Shown piece after piece: positions 34,856-44,162 of a stretch of 64,000 bases of DNA; the first letter of the stretch is position 1; each line of letters starts with the position of its first letter. The position numbers and the translations under genes were made by a program. Under the pieces are notes generated by a model. It made no database searches. It was not told the origin of the DNA and was given only the letters and a program-made list of their open reading frames with translations. The stretch lies in NCBI GenBank assembly GCA_964598565.1, contig CAZRCG010000003.1, forward strand, positions 209,494-273,493. Direction: 5' to 3'. The stretch comes from CAZRCG01 sp964598565. Its GTDB lineage: Bacteria; Bdellovibrionota; UBA2394.

Positions 34856-35118
34856 GATTTGGTTCCTTCTGTGGCCGCCACAAACTTTACGCGCATCTCG
34901 TACAATAAATGCTGCATTAATTTGGCTTCGTGATCTGAGAGATTGCCGGCCGTCTTTTTTGCCAATAGTTCTAGAATATCAATATGCTGCTTTGCGGATG
35001 CGAGATCTTTTTCTAATTTCTTTGTGACGGGGTTTTCAATTTCACCCAAGGCAACGAGTGCTGCGGTGCCTAAAGATAAAATAAATGTTTCAAAGGTAAC
35101 TTCAGGTTGCAGGGTCAT
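34852..35118 (-). CDS. DUF1844-family protein
   Basis: An 88-residue helical protein (FETFILSLGTAALVALGE, then AKQHIDILELLAKKTAGNLS and EAKLMQHLLYEMRVKFV), matching the DUF1844 family. Function unknown; members are common in delta-proteobacteria and usually lie among housekeeping genes. It overlaps its neighbours on both sides by 4 bases, so it is made with the ABC/DUF4340 genes and the DegQ protease. Confidence 0.85.
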   Translation of the reverse strand: MTLQPEVTFETFILSLGTAALVALGEIENPVTKKLEKDLASAKQHIDILELLAKKTAGNLSDHEAKLMQHLLYEMRVKFVAATEGTKS

Positions 35119-36641
35119 GGGGAGCCTTTCGTGGGGTTGGGAGAGGAAGGCGTGTCAGGAAGCGCCGTGGAGCCATTAGTAACTTCGGGGCTGCCCGCCG
35201 AATTGCTGACAGTGGACGGCGAGCTTTCTGGAGGAGTCTTGGGGGAGGGTAGGAGAGCGGCCTTCTCAAAGTCTTTAGGATTGATGGCATTCGCTGCCAC
35301 TTTATATTCTAAAATGGTGTCTCCACGCCGCGCCCACAGTCTCAGGTCTTTTCCAGACTTTCTGAAGGCAAAAGTATCAAAAAATAGAGAGGATTTTTCT
35401 TTAGGAGGATTCGTCAAATTGAATTGAATAGTGACAAGAGAATCTTTAGGAAGACTCTTCGCTGTCGCAATAAAAGAATCAGCCTTCAAGCTTCGTACTT
35501 TATTGACGAGAGCCTCCACTTTCTCTTTATCGAGTAACGAATCACCACTTCGATAGAGTCCCTGATCGTCTCGTAGCACCTCGAACTTCTGAGAGCCTTT
35601 CGCCACTGAAAAACCAGTCAACGAGGTGAGTAAGAAATCGTCAAAAGACTTTTTAACCAAGTCGGCAGCTTTCTTTTGAAAGCTCTCAAAATGATACGAA
35701 CTGGTCAGCGCCGCACCCGCTTTATCCGATAAAACGTAGTAGCGATCTTCAGACTCTGTCTGGCCCTTTCGTGGCGGTTTTGAATCATGATAAAACGCAA
35801 TCTCCATACCGTGAGGGCGCTTATCATTTTCATTGCTTCGCAAGTCCGTTACTCCATCGGCAAATCCCACCACCAGTCGCGCGGATGCTTTCTTGAGATG
35901 GGCCGGCACTTTGTTAACGAAGTCGGTGGAGCGTACAAAGCCTATCTTATCGACAAAATTTCTCACGGCTTCGATGTCGACGGGCAACGCCGGCTCTACC
36001 ATCTTCCATTGATCATTCTCTTTTTTTAAAGCGATGCGACCCCATTTATTTTCAAGGGTCATCTCTACAAAGTCGCTGGCGCTGACGGTGGTAAGACGCA
36101 TCTCTCTAAAGTCGTTCACCGTTTGCGTCGCCAAATAATCGAGATCCATGGTGGCAAGCACAATACCATGCGAGGCTGTCTCAGCAAATGTCGAGGTCGA
36201 GGACGGATTGACATTGCCGAGTGATATTTTTTGAGGAGTGGCTAGATTCGAGAGCTTATAGGTGAGAACTATCTTGGGGTTATGAAGACCATACTGTTCA
36301 CGTTTAGGCGCCTGGGTGGCAAGTTCGGCATTACTAAAGAGGTCTTTCATTTTTCTCAGTTTTTCGAGCCCGGCAATCAACGCTTCGATTTTGGATTGGC
36401 TGAGAATATCTTTTACGGGTTCGGTCATTTTCCAGCCACGGCTTTGGCGTTCAAAACGAAATGAGTGAGCTGCTGTTTGGAGGGTGAGCCATTCAATCTT
36501 AGAAAAATCTCCAGGGGCTAGCCGATCTTCGGGGCGGCCCTTTTCCATGATTTCGTCGTGCGGCTTTTGTATGCCATAGTAGACATAGGTTAATAGGCCT
36601 ACGGCAAGAACACATAAGACAATGAGACTTCGACTGTTCAT
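35115..36641 (-). CDS. DUF4340-domain protein, membrane anchored
   Basis: A 508-residue protein with one N-terminal helix (LIVLCVLAVGLLTYVYYG) and a large periplasmic part with repeated blocks such as FRFERQSRGWKMTEPV and IALKKENDQWKMVEP, the hallmark of DUF4340. The C terminus is a Pro/Ser/Thr-rich tail of about 45 residues. DUF4340 proteins regularly accompany GldG-type ABC exporters and probably form their periplasmic section. It follows gldG-like 36682 by 40 bases. Confidence 0.88.
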   Translation of the reverse strand: MNSRSLIVLCVLAVGLLTYVYYGIQKPHDEIMEKGRPEDRLAPGDFSKIEWLTLQTAAHSFRFERQSRGWKMTEPVKDILSQSKIEALIAGLEKLRKMKDLFSNAELATQAPKREQYGLHNPKIVLTYKLSNLATPQKISLGNVNPSSTSTFAETASHGIVLATMDLDYLATQTVNDFREMRLTTVSASDFVEMTLENKWGRIALKKENDQWKMVEPALPVDIEAVRNFVDKIGFVRSTDFVNKVPAHLKKASARLVVGFADGVTDLRSNENDKRPHGMEIAFYHDSKPPRKGQTESEDRYYVLSDKAGAALTSSYHFESFQKKAADLVKKSFDDFLLTSLTGFSVAKGSQKFEVLRDDQGLYRSGDSLLDKEKVEALVNKVRSLKADSFIATAKSLPKDSLVTIQFNLTNPPKEKSSLFFDTFAFRKSGKDLRLWARRGDTILEYKVAANAINPKDFEKAALLPSPKTPPESSPSTVSNSAGSPEVTNGSTALPDTPSSPNPTKGSP

Positions 36642-36681
36642 TCAATCTCCTCGCGCTCCCGTTTCTCTGGAATATTCCCTA

Positions 36682-38283
36682 TCATATAATCTGTCGCCTT
36701 GAAATCCACACCAAGCCAGCGATCAAGAGAATCAACTGAGGAATAAACGATACGGCGGCAAAATTCACAAATCGTTTCTGAGAGGGGGTGAGTTCAAGCG
36801 TTGATGACGACCAGGTCTTTGGGCGAATGGTCAAACTAGCTTCCTCGCCCGTCACATAGTTAAAGGCGTTCAAAAACAAATCGCGGTTGTAGGCTCCTTG
36901 AATGAACTGCGTGGTGGCAAAATCAGCATCCCCAAAGACAACGATCTTGCCTCTGGGAGATAGTCGATCTTTGACAGAATCATCCACCGCAAGTTCTGCG
37001 CTGTACGCTACGGCAAGGGGGCCTGCCGTATCGCCTGTGGGATTAGGCGTTTTAGAAAGAAAAATGGATTTGAGATCTTTCTCAGCCCAGGACTCTGGAG
37101 AGGTGGATGCTAATTTTTGAAGTGTAGCTGCCGCTCTTTTATTTTGCGGGGCGCTGGCTTTTTCTTCAATGGCTTGGGCGAAATAAACTTCGACAATGCC
37201 CTGTTGCCCCAGGCCCGTCGTGACGGGATGGTTTTCAAAAGAACTGAGGGATAGTTTGGGATTGATGACACGACCTCGAAAAAGTTGAACTTGATATTCC
37301 AAAAGAATGGCAGGGGCAAATTGAAGGCCAACGCGATCCATAATGGGTTCCAAACCAGATTTCAGTAGTCGATCTTTCGTCGGGGCAATGAGTGGGTCTT
37401 GTCCGATAATGAGATGACCACCTCGTTCGACATAATACAGAAGTCTCGATGCTACGTCGGAGCTTAAGGGTCGCTGAGCTCCCCAGGCTGCCACCACGGA
37501 TGCGTCTGCAGGAACGGCCGATACCTCAGCCAAGTTAAGAGGCTTAACCGTGAAACCTTCATTCTCTAAAAGAATTTTGGCCACATAAAGACCTGAGGGC
37601 TTTTCACCTTCCAGCTCGCCTTCACCGTGGCCTTGCAGAAAATACGCCACCTTGGTCAGCTCGCTCATGACACGGCGAATGGTGAGGGTGAGACCTTCTT
37701 CCGTAAGAGCCGTCAACTTAAGTTGCTTTTGAGTGAGGGTATTGCGAACAATGATCTCATTGGGGCCTGCATCCATTTCTTGAGTCAGAGCGGGTTCGCG
37801 ATCGGGATCTACCTCGCGGAACGAAATCTTTGACGAGATATAAGTATACTTCTCTACCAAATTGCGAAGAAGCTCTGCCTCCCGAACTCCTGGCCCAAAA
37901 AAGGCATAAATTTCGATAGGAGCTTTCAAGTTTTTTAGTATCTCAGTGGTCTCGGCCGAAAGAGAATGCATTTTATTGGTGGTGAGATCGAACTTTTGTT
38001 CGCCCATTTTGGAATTTGATACGACATTGATACCAATAAGAATGAGAAAGAGAAATACAGACCCCAGAACTCCAAAGATGGCTTCACGGCGTTCAGAAAT
38101 TTTGGCGACTGTGTCGCCCAAGTAAAACGATAAAAAGAATATTAAAAGCGCAAGTCCGAGAAAGAACTGTGTCACTACCAGGTTGCGCCCCATGCCAGTA
38201 ACTCCGAAGAACCCTAAGCCTCCAAAGAGCATGAAGACAATTCCGACAATACCCGAATAGCGTGCGATATTTTTCATAACCAC
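36682..38283 (-). CDS. GldG-type ABC transporter auxiliary protein
   Basis: A 533-residue membrane protein: N-terminal helices (ARYSGIVGIVFMLFGGLGFF and others to about residue 95), a periplasmic ABC_transp_aux region with DLTTNKMHSLSAET and YFLQGHGEGELEGE, and a C-terminal helix. GldG works with the GldA ATPase and GldF permease; in Bacteroidetes it serves gliding, but in other phyla the set is a general exporter of unknown cargo. Confidence 0.9.
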   Translation of the reverse strand: MVMKNIARYSGIVGIVFMLFGGLGFFGVTGMGRNLVVTQFFLGLALLIFFLSFYLGDTVAKISERREAIFGVLGSVFLFLILIGINVVSNSKMGEQKFDLTTNKMHSLSAETTEILKNLKAPIEIYAFFGPGVREAELLRNLVEKYTYISSKISFREVDPDREPALTQEMDAGPNEIIVRNTLTQKQLKLTALTEEGLTLTIRRVMSELTKVAYFLQGHGEGELEGEKPSGLYVAKILLENEGFTVKPLNLAEVSAVPADASVVAAWGAQRPLSSDVASRLLYYVERGGHLIIGQDPLIAPTKDRLLKSGLEPIMDRVGLQFAPAILLEYQVQLFRGRVINPKLSLSSFENHPVTTGLGQQGIVEVYFAQAIEEKASAPQNKRAAATLQKLASTSPESWAEKDLKSIFLSKTPNPTGDTAGPLAVAYSAELAVDDSVKDRLSPRGKIVVFGDADFATTQFIQGAYNRDLFLNAFNYVTGEEASLTIRPKTWSSSTLELTPSQKRFVNFAAVSFIPQLILLIAGLVWISRRQII

Positions 38284-38293
38284 TCCTCTAAAA

Positions 38294-39082
38294 TTAGTTG
38301 GCTCTTGTTTGAGCCTGAATGGCTACCTTGGTAGCTGTTAAAAAAAAGATCACCACGGTAGCAAGAAATACAAGTCCTGAGACTGTGATCAAGCCCTTGT
38401 TAAAATTATCGAAATGAAAGAAGAGAGACGAAGCTTCGAGCGCTTTCTGCAGGTTTCCTGACTGGCTTCGGGCGGCATCGCCCACAAATAAAAATACCAA
38501 GTTAATGCCCAGGCTGAAAATGACGGCAATAAACTGGCTTCTTGTGATGGAGGATGCGAAGAGCCCTCCCGCAATAAATACCAGCCCGCCCAGAAAAAGT
38601 CCCAGATAAGATGATAGAACAGGGAGAGGTTCAGGGTTGCCATAGAGAAACATGACGCCAAGGGGCAAAATATGAGTCGACAGTAAAATCAGAAAAAAGA
38701 GCGTCGCCGCCATAAATTTGCCCAGCGCAATATCCCAAGAACTGACTGGAGAGGTTAGTAGTAGCTCATAAGTACCACGAGCCTTTTCTTCACTTAAGAG
38801 CCGCATGGTGATAGCCGGAATTACAAAGAGTAGAATGAAAAACGAAAAGCTCGTCAAATTGACAATAACGAACCCATTCAAGTTGATGAAAGAAAAAGCG
38901 TCTTGATTCTGTTGCAAGCTCGCTTGTACCTGAGCTTGTTGTAAAAGGGCATCGAAGTGCTCTACCAATCGCACAAACTGAAATCCCGAGAGCAAGGCAA
39001 AGAGGCCCATGCCGACATAGGCGACAGGGGAAACAAACAAACTTTTAAGTTCTCGCTTTGCGATAGTCCATGATGCCCTCAT
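38294..39082 (-). CDS. ABC-2 type transporter permease (GldF-like)
   Basis: A 262-residue integral membrane protein with about six helices. It starts with ASWTIAKRELKSLFVSPVAYV, the usual ABC-2 entry, and has MRLLSEEKARGTYELLLTSPV, the cytoplasmic coupling loop. Its start overlaps the ATPase gene by 4 bases. Confidence 0.92.
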   Translation of the reverse strand: MRASWTIAKRELKSLFVSPVAYVGMGLFALLSGFQFVRLVEHFDALLQQAQVQASLQQNQDAFSFINLNGFVIVNLTSFSFFILLFVIPAITMRLLSEEKARGTYELLLTSPVSSWDIALGKFMAATLFFLILLSTHILPLGVMFLYGNPEPLPVLSSYLGLFLGGLVFIAGGLFASSITRSQFIAVIFSLGINLVFLFVGDAARSQSGNLQKALEASSLFFHFDNFNKGLITVSGLVFLATVVIFFLTATKVAIQAQTRAN

Positions 39083-39858
39083 AGGGAGCTCCTTTTTATA
39101 GTTGAATGGGTCGACTCACGTACGGATGCAGACTCGCCATGTGCTTCAGCATGATCTTTAGAAATGACGTCCAGAAAAGTTTCCTCTAACGTCTTTTTGT
39201 CTGATAGATCCTTGATTGAGATTTCTTCGGCAATGCGACCGCGATGAATAATAATAGCCCGCTGACAGGTGGCGGTCACTTCTGAAAGAATATGGGTCGA
39301 CAGCATTACCGTATGATGCCCGGCAAATTCTTGAATCAACGAGCGGATCTCGATGATTTGAAGCGGATCTAATCCCACGGTGGGTTCATCTAATATTATG
39401 ACAGCGGGTTTATGAATGACGGCCTGCGCCAAGCCCACTCGCTGACGAAAACCTTTTGATAGATGGCCGATAATGCTCTTACGTCGATCTTGAAGTCCGC
39501 ATTTTCCTAAGGCCCATTCTAAGTGCTCGGCTCGCTTCTCACGTGGCACTTTTTTAAGTTCTAAGACGAATTTTAAATAAGACTCCACAGACATTTCTGG
39601 ATAGAGTGGAGGGGTCTCGCACAGGTAGCCGATATTTCGTTTTACATTCATGGGGTCTTCGGTAATCGAGTGGTTTGCTACCCAGGCATTTCCCGAGGTG
39701 GGACGATAAAATCCGGTGAGAATTCGCATGGTGGTTGTCTTTCCAGCGCCATTCGCTCCCAGAAATCCCACAATCTCGCCGTGAGCAACGTCAAACGACA
39801 GCGCATGAAGGGCCGTAAAAGGACCATAGGTCTTTGTAAGCTTATCTACCTTAATCAT
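39079..39858 (-). CDS. ABC transporter ATP-binding protein (GldA-like)
   Basis: A 259-residue ATPase. Walker A is GANGAGKTT, the signature is HLSKGFRQRVGLAQA, Walker B is VIILDEPTVGLD, and the H-loop is MLSTHIL. LSKGF replaces the usual LSGGQ, which is common in the GldA group. It is the first ABC gene of the operon, 31 bases after the response regulator. Confidence 0.94.
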   Translation of the reverse strand: MIKVDKLTKTYGPFTALHALSFDVAHGEIVGFLGANGAGKTTTMRILTGFYRPTSGNAWVANHSITEDPMNVKRNIGYLCETPPLYPEMSVESYLKFVLELKKVPREKRAEHLEWALGKCGLQDRRKSIIGHLSKGFRQRVGLAQAVIHKPAVIILDEPTVGLDPLQIIEIRSLIQEFAGHHTVMLSTHILSEVTATCQRAIIIHRGRIAEEISIKDLSDKKTLEETFLDVISKDHAEAHGESASVRESTHSTIKRSSL

Positions 39859-39889
39859 GACAAATCTTAGGCAGAGCTCTGAAAAAGGG

Positions 39890-41218
39890 TCAATGGGTCT
39901 CAGTAATTTTTAGCGTAACAATTCTTTCATTTAGTAGAGATGGAGGAATGCCCAGTTTTTGACTCGCACGCAAAAGATCGCCCTGAGAACTCTTGAGCGC
40001 GTCTTCAATGACAGACTTTTCAAGACGATCGACTCGATCTCTCAATCGGTCTCGGGATGAAAGCTCGAAACCCTGAGGGCTGACGACGGGCGCAAAGAGA
40101 TGCGGTGGCAGATGGTTCTTTGCGATGGTTGTAATATCGGTGATATTGACGGCGTACTCTACGACATTTTCGAGTTCTCTAATATTGCCCGGCCAAGGGT
40201 AGTGAATGAGATGAAACAGTGCGTCATCTTGAATGCCGCCAACCTGTTTATTAAATTTTTTTGAAAAGACTTTTATAAAATGGTCCACCAAAGGTTCAAT
40301 GTCGAGGGTTCTTTCTCTGAGAGGTGGGAGATACATAGGAATGACATTGAGTCTATAAAATAGGTCTTTGCGAAAGAGCCCTTCTTCAATTTTCTCAAGA
40401 AGATTGAAGTCTGAAGCGGCAACCAAGCGACATCGAAGATTGTACGATCGGTCTTTGAGTGCGACAGTCGATGTTTGAAATACATCGAGTAAACGACTCT
40501 GAACTTCTAAGCTGAGGGCTCCGACCTCGTCAAGATAGACGGTTCCATCTTCAGCAAGCTCGAGCCACCCTTGTTTGGTATCGCCACCAAATAGAAGGTC
40601 CATTTGTTGCTCTTTCACACTCGAGCGAATACTAGTCATCACCAAGGGACGCTGACGTCGATCGCTTTGTTCATGCAAGAGTCGCGCAACGACCTCTTTG
40701 CCCGTGCCGGGCTCGCCTGTGATCAAAACTGTGGAAGTACTCTGAGCCACTTTCTCAATGAGACTATAAATGGCCTGCATTTCGTCGGAGCTGCCAATAA
40801 TCTTTTCTTCTTGCCGTAAAAAAGATCGCGAACGCTGAAATTCGTGGGTATTGGCTTCCGCCGTGCGAACCGCATGCTGCATGATTTTAGCAAAATCAGC
40901 GGCATCAAAGGGTTTGGTAATATAGTCGAAGGCTCCGCGCTTCATGGCCTCAACAGCCGTATCAATGGTACCGTGTGCGGTTATCATGACGACCGGAATT
41001 TGAGGGAACTCCTTACGAATTTTCTGAAGAAGTTCCATCCCATCCATCTCGGGCATTTTAAGGTCGGTGATGACGACATGGGGCGCCTCTTTTTGGATGT
41101 CTTGCCAAGCACTCAGTCCATCGACCGCTTCGCGGACTTCGAAGCCTAAGCGTTTTGTCTGCAACGCAAGAACGCGTCTAAAGCTATCTTCATCATCGGC
41201 TATAAGAACCTGAATCAT
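39890..41218 (-). CDS. NtrC-like response regulator lacking the GAFTGA loop
   Basis: A 442-residue three-domain regulator. The receiver domain has the phospho-Asp in VVITDLKMPEMDG, the AAA+ domain has Walker A GEPGTGKE and Walker B GTVYLDEVG, and a Fis-type helix-turn-helix ends the protein (GDLLRASQKLGIPPSLL). Between Walker A and B the segment that should read ESELFGHEKGAFTGA is replaced by the short LLFGGDTKQGWLELA. Without that loop it should not remodel sigma-54 polymerase. I chose the ATG at 41218 with GGAT upstream; an ATG at 41254 overlaps the kinase. It is cotranscribed with the sensor kinase. Confidence 0.9.
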   Translation of the reverse strand: MIQVLIADDEDSFRRVLALQTKRLGFEVREAVDGLSAWQDIQKEAPHVVITDLKMPEMDGMELLQKIRKEFPQIPVVMITAHGTIDTAVEAMKRGAFDYITKPFDAADFAKIMQHAVRTAEANTHEFQRSRSFLRQEEKIIGSSDEMQAIYSLIEKVAQSTSTVLITGEPGTGKEVVARLLHEQSDRRQRPLVMTSIRSSVKEQQMDLLFGGDTKQGWLELAEDGTVYLDEVGALSLEVQSRLLDVFQTSTVALKDRSYNLRCRLVAASDFNLLEKIEEGLFRKDLFYRLNVIPMYLPPLRERTLDIEPLVDHFIKVFSKKFNKQVGGIQDDALFHLIHYPWPGNIRELENVVEYAVNITDITTIAKNHLPPHLFAPVVSPQGFELSSRDRLRDRVDRLEKSVIEDALKSSQGDLLRASQKLGIPPSLLNERIVTLKITETH

Positions 41219-41228
41219 CGATTTCATC

Positions 41229-43343
41229 CTAAAAGGATTGAGGAGGCTTATCAACCGGCATCTCTACCAGAGAAAGCCTAATGGAAAATGTTGTGCCGCG
41301 ACCGAGTTGACTTTCAACCGTAAGTTCACCGCCGAGTGACTCAATGATTTTTTTACAGATGGGTAGACCCAATCCGCTACCGGCTTTTTTTGTTGTAAAG
41401 AGGGGATTAAAAACATTATTTAAGTGCTCGGGCTTGATGCCTGGCCCATCATCTCGAACATCGATACAAACGAGGTGCTTTTCGTGATCGACCGATAGGC
41501 GTGTCCAAACGTGAGGGCTAAAGGCCTCACACGCATTCTGAATTAAATTATAGAGTACCTGCTCAAGCTTGTGGGGATCTGTCTTCACAGGGGGAATGAC
41601 CTCATTACTTTCAAGAAAGAGCTCTGTTTTGGTTTTAGCGGCCTTCACTTTAAGTTCATCAATGATGCCAAGAGCTAAGTCGGGTAGAGATATGGCGATG
41701 GGCTCGTCACTTTTTCTTACAAAGGCCAAATAGTGGTCGACAGTTCTCTGCAAGCGATGGCTCTCTTTCATCAAAATTTCCACACATTCTTTATCGTCGG
41801 CATCGCTTAACGTGGGCGAGTGTTGTAAGAGCTGGGCGCTTCCGTAAATCGCCCCTAAGGGATTGCGAATCTCATGAGCCAGGGCAGCAGACATTTCTCC
41901 TAGTGTCGCAAGTCGTTCTTGACGATCTTGAGTTTCAAAATGCTGAATTTGCTCGAGCACTCCCACAATTTCGTTGCTCACATCCATGAGCTGGGCGGTT
42001 TCTTCATTGGAAAAGCTCGTATAGGGATTTGTCGATCGCAGCGATGTTCTCAGAGCCCACAACCCCAAAAGTTCATCTCCCTTAAAGAGAGGTAGAACAA
42101 TATGCGCGTGTCGATCGCGTAAAGCGTCACGAAGTGTGGGGGGCAATTCTTGATCTTGTTCCATTAAAAAATAAGTTCGCGTCGCTAGCGCCTGAGACAC
42201 AAAGGCATCGTCTGTTTCGAGAGTATTTACAAAGGTGAGATTGCTAGGCTCTTGAAGTCGAAATTTAGCCAATGATTTATCCCACAAAAACAGAGCGGCT
42301 TGGTAAATGCGGCCCGACTCTCGAATGCCATTGACCAAGGCCTCGGTCAGCTCTGCGGTGCTACGAATTTTTCGCAGTTTACGAGGTAGCCGCATAAGCA
42401 GTTCTTCGAATTCAAAGCGATCGACAATGAAATGCCGAATGAAAAATCGATCGACCTGCTTTCGCAGCGGCTCAAGCACCGTAAGGATGATGAACGAGGC
42501 AATGAAAGTATTAAAGAGAAAGAGCTCAAAGTTGTTGTCTCCCACCCAAGCGAGCAAGACTGTAAAAATGACCGTTAAAATAATCGTAAGAAGGATGACT
42601 CGAATTCCACGGAGCATCAGCTCTCGGACTTCTCGCAGGCGAGGGTTGAGGGTCATTTGATAGATAAAATAGGTGAGAACGGCCGTTAAAATAGTACCGA
42701 GATAGGGGAGAGGAAGTTCTCCAAAGATATGATCGGCGCGAATCTGCCCGACGAGCGAAAACAAAAGACAAAGGGTCAGGCCGAAAAAAATGAAAAAGGC
42801 TCGTGTTCGTACCTTAAGATCATTGGTCGATTGCACCAGACGCCACAGCTTGAGATTGATGATACCAAACTGAGAAAAACAAAAAAGACCGACGATCATC
42901 AAGACGCGCCGATCACTTTGGTGAAATATCTGAACTATCGCAGCATAGGTAAGGAGCGACATGATCAGCAAGGGGCCGAGACGAATGGCCAGCGTTTTTC
43001 TGCCAAAAAATGCCACAAGAAAGCGCTGGCAGAGATAGGGGAGAAAAAGGGCTAAAAGAAGTTGTAGGTGTTCTGCCCAGTCTGCAGACAACTCAGTAGA
43101 TAATACCTCAACCGATCGCTGCGACGCTGCGAGTAAATAGAGTAGATTCCACATCGCAAACAGAAGCGCAAAGAGGCCTAGCCAAAAGAAGGGGGCCGAT
43201 TGCTTTCTGAGCGATGACTGAAGCGATGCAATCGCCGTATAGGCCGAGATGATAAAGGCCAATAGACCCGCTTCAGCCACTAGCAGTGATACATGGTGAC
43301 CCCCAAGATAGAAATCAGGATCTAAGATATCAGGAAGACTCAT
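41229..43343 (-). CDS. Membrane sensor histidine kinase with GAF domain
   Basis: A 704-residue kinase. About eight N-terminal helices (to residue ~290) are followed by a GAF domain (~320-470), a HisKA domain with the phospho-His in ALAHEIRNPLGA, and an ATPase domain with NLIQNACEAF, DDGPGIKPEHL and GSGLGLPICKK. The layout (multi-TM plus GAF plus HisKA) resembles the PrsK kinases of exosortase systems. It heads the leftward regulator-ABC operon. Confidence 0.92.
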   Translation of the reverse strand: MSLPDILDPDFYLGGHHVSLLVAEAGLLAFIISAYTAIASLQSSLRKQSAPFFWLGLFALLFAMWNLLYLLAASQRSVEVLSTELSADWAEHLQLLLALFLPYLCQRFLVAFFGRKTLAIRLGPLLIMSLLTYAAIVQIFHQSDRRVLMIVGLFCFSQFGIINLKLWRLVQSTNDLKVRTRAFFIFFGLTLCLLFSLVGQIRADHIFGELPLPYLGTILTAVLTYFIYQMTLNPRLREVRELMLRGIRVILLTIILTVIFTVLLAWVGDNNFELFLFNTFIASFIILTVLEPLRKQVDRFFIRHFIVDRFEFEELLMRLPRKLRKIRSTAELTEALVNGIRESGRIYQAALFLWDKSLAKFRLQEPSNLTFVNTLETDDAFVSQALATRTYFLMEQDQELPPTLRDALRDRHAHIVLPLFKGDELLGLWALRTSLRSTNPYTSFSNEETAQLMDVSNEIVGVLEQIQHFETQDRQERLATLGEMSAALAHEIRNPLGAIYGSAQLLQHSPTLSDADDKECVEILMKESHRLQRTVDHYLAFVRKSDEPIAISLPDLALGIIDELKVKAAKTKTELFLESNEVIPPVKTDPHKLEQVLYNLIQNACEAFSPHVWTRLSVDHEKHLVCIDVRDDGPGIKPEHLNNVFNPLFTTKKAGSGLGLPICKKIIESLGGELTVESQLGRGTTFSIRLSLVEMPVDKPPQSF

Positions 43344-43344
43344 C

Positions 43345-44085
43345 TTGGCTTCTTTCTTTCACGTTCTAAGTGTGTCACACTGGCTTGCGTTGGATCAATC
43401 ATCGTCTCACGACTTACTCATTCCTCGTCGACAAGATCTTCATTTGGCGCGACGGCTTTTTCATATGGTCAGTGGGTTTGCCATTGCAGTCTTTGGCATT
43501 TGCATGCCCACCAAATTGTTATGGCTTCAGACTTTGGCCTTTGCCACGGTTGTTGTCTTTTTTCTAGAGACGATGAGGTTCTTGATTCCCGCTTATAACA
43601 TGTGGGCGACGCGAACCATGCATGCTCTGATTCGCGAGGGAGAAGATAAACATCTGAGCGGCATTTTTTATTACTGTTTAGGCTGCTTTTTAGCGGTGCT
43701 CTTATTTCCCAAGTCGGTGGCCATTTTGGCGATTCTATTTTTGGCGCTGGGGGATCCTATTGCCGCCATGGTGGGAATCGTGTTTGGAAAGTCGCGACCC
43801 TTTCCCAATCCGGACTTTCACTCAAAGAGCGTCGAAGGTAGTTTGGCGTGCTTTTGCGTATGCAGTTTGGTGACTTGGGCGGTGACCTCCTTTCTTCATA
43901 CGCCCGTCTTTCACTCGTGGAGCGATCGCTTGGTATTTGCATTACTCGGAGGCTTTTGCGCTATGATTGGCGAAATATTACCGCTTCGTACCGACGACAA
44001 CCTGGCAATGCCTTTGATTTCGGGGGCTCTTTTATGGTTATTGGCGTCGATGCTCAATCTGATGCCGGGGCTGTATCTAGTCTAG
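43345..44085 (+). CDS. SEC59/DGK1-like polyprenol or diacylglycerol kinase (CTP-dependent type)
   Basis: An integral membrane protein of up to 246 residues. LALGDPIAAMVGIVFGK, the following KSVEGSLACF and the late LRTDDNLAMPL are the conserved blocks of the dolichol kinase / CDP-DAG synthase-like superfamily. It would phosphorylate a membrane lipid such as a polyprenol or diacylglycerol. The start is uncertain: TTG 43345 is only one base from the divergent kinase start, and starts at 43372 (GTG) or 43390 (TTG) are possible; no clear ribosome site is seen. Confidence 0.75.
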   Translation: MASFFHVLSVSHWLALDQSSSHDLLIPRRQDLHLARRLFHMVSGFAIAVFGICMPTKLLWLQTLAFATVVVFFLETMRFLIPAYNMWATRTMHALIREGEDKHLSGIFYYCLGCFLAVLLFPKSVAILAILFLALGDPIAAMVGIVFGKSRPFPNPDFHSKSVEGSLACFCVCSLVTWAVTSFLHTPVFHSWSDRLVFALLGGFCAMIGEILPLRTDDNLAMPLISGALLWLLASMLNLMPGLYLV

Positions 44086-44162
44086 TTTGAGAAAAAATCG
44101 TCATGGATAGCGCCGTAGATCATCTCTGGAGGATATCCGCACAGTGTCGAGTGCATCCCCAT

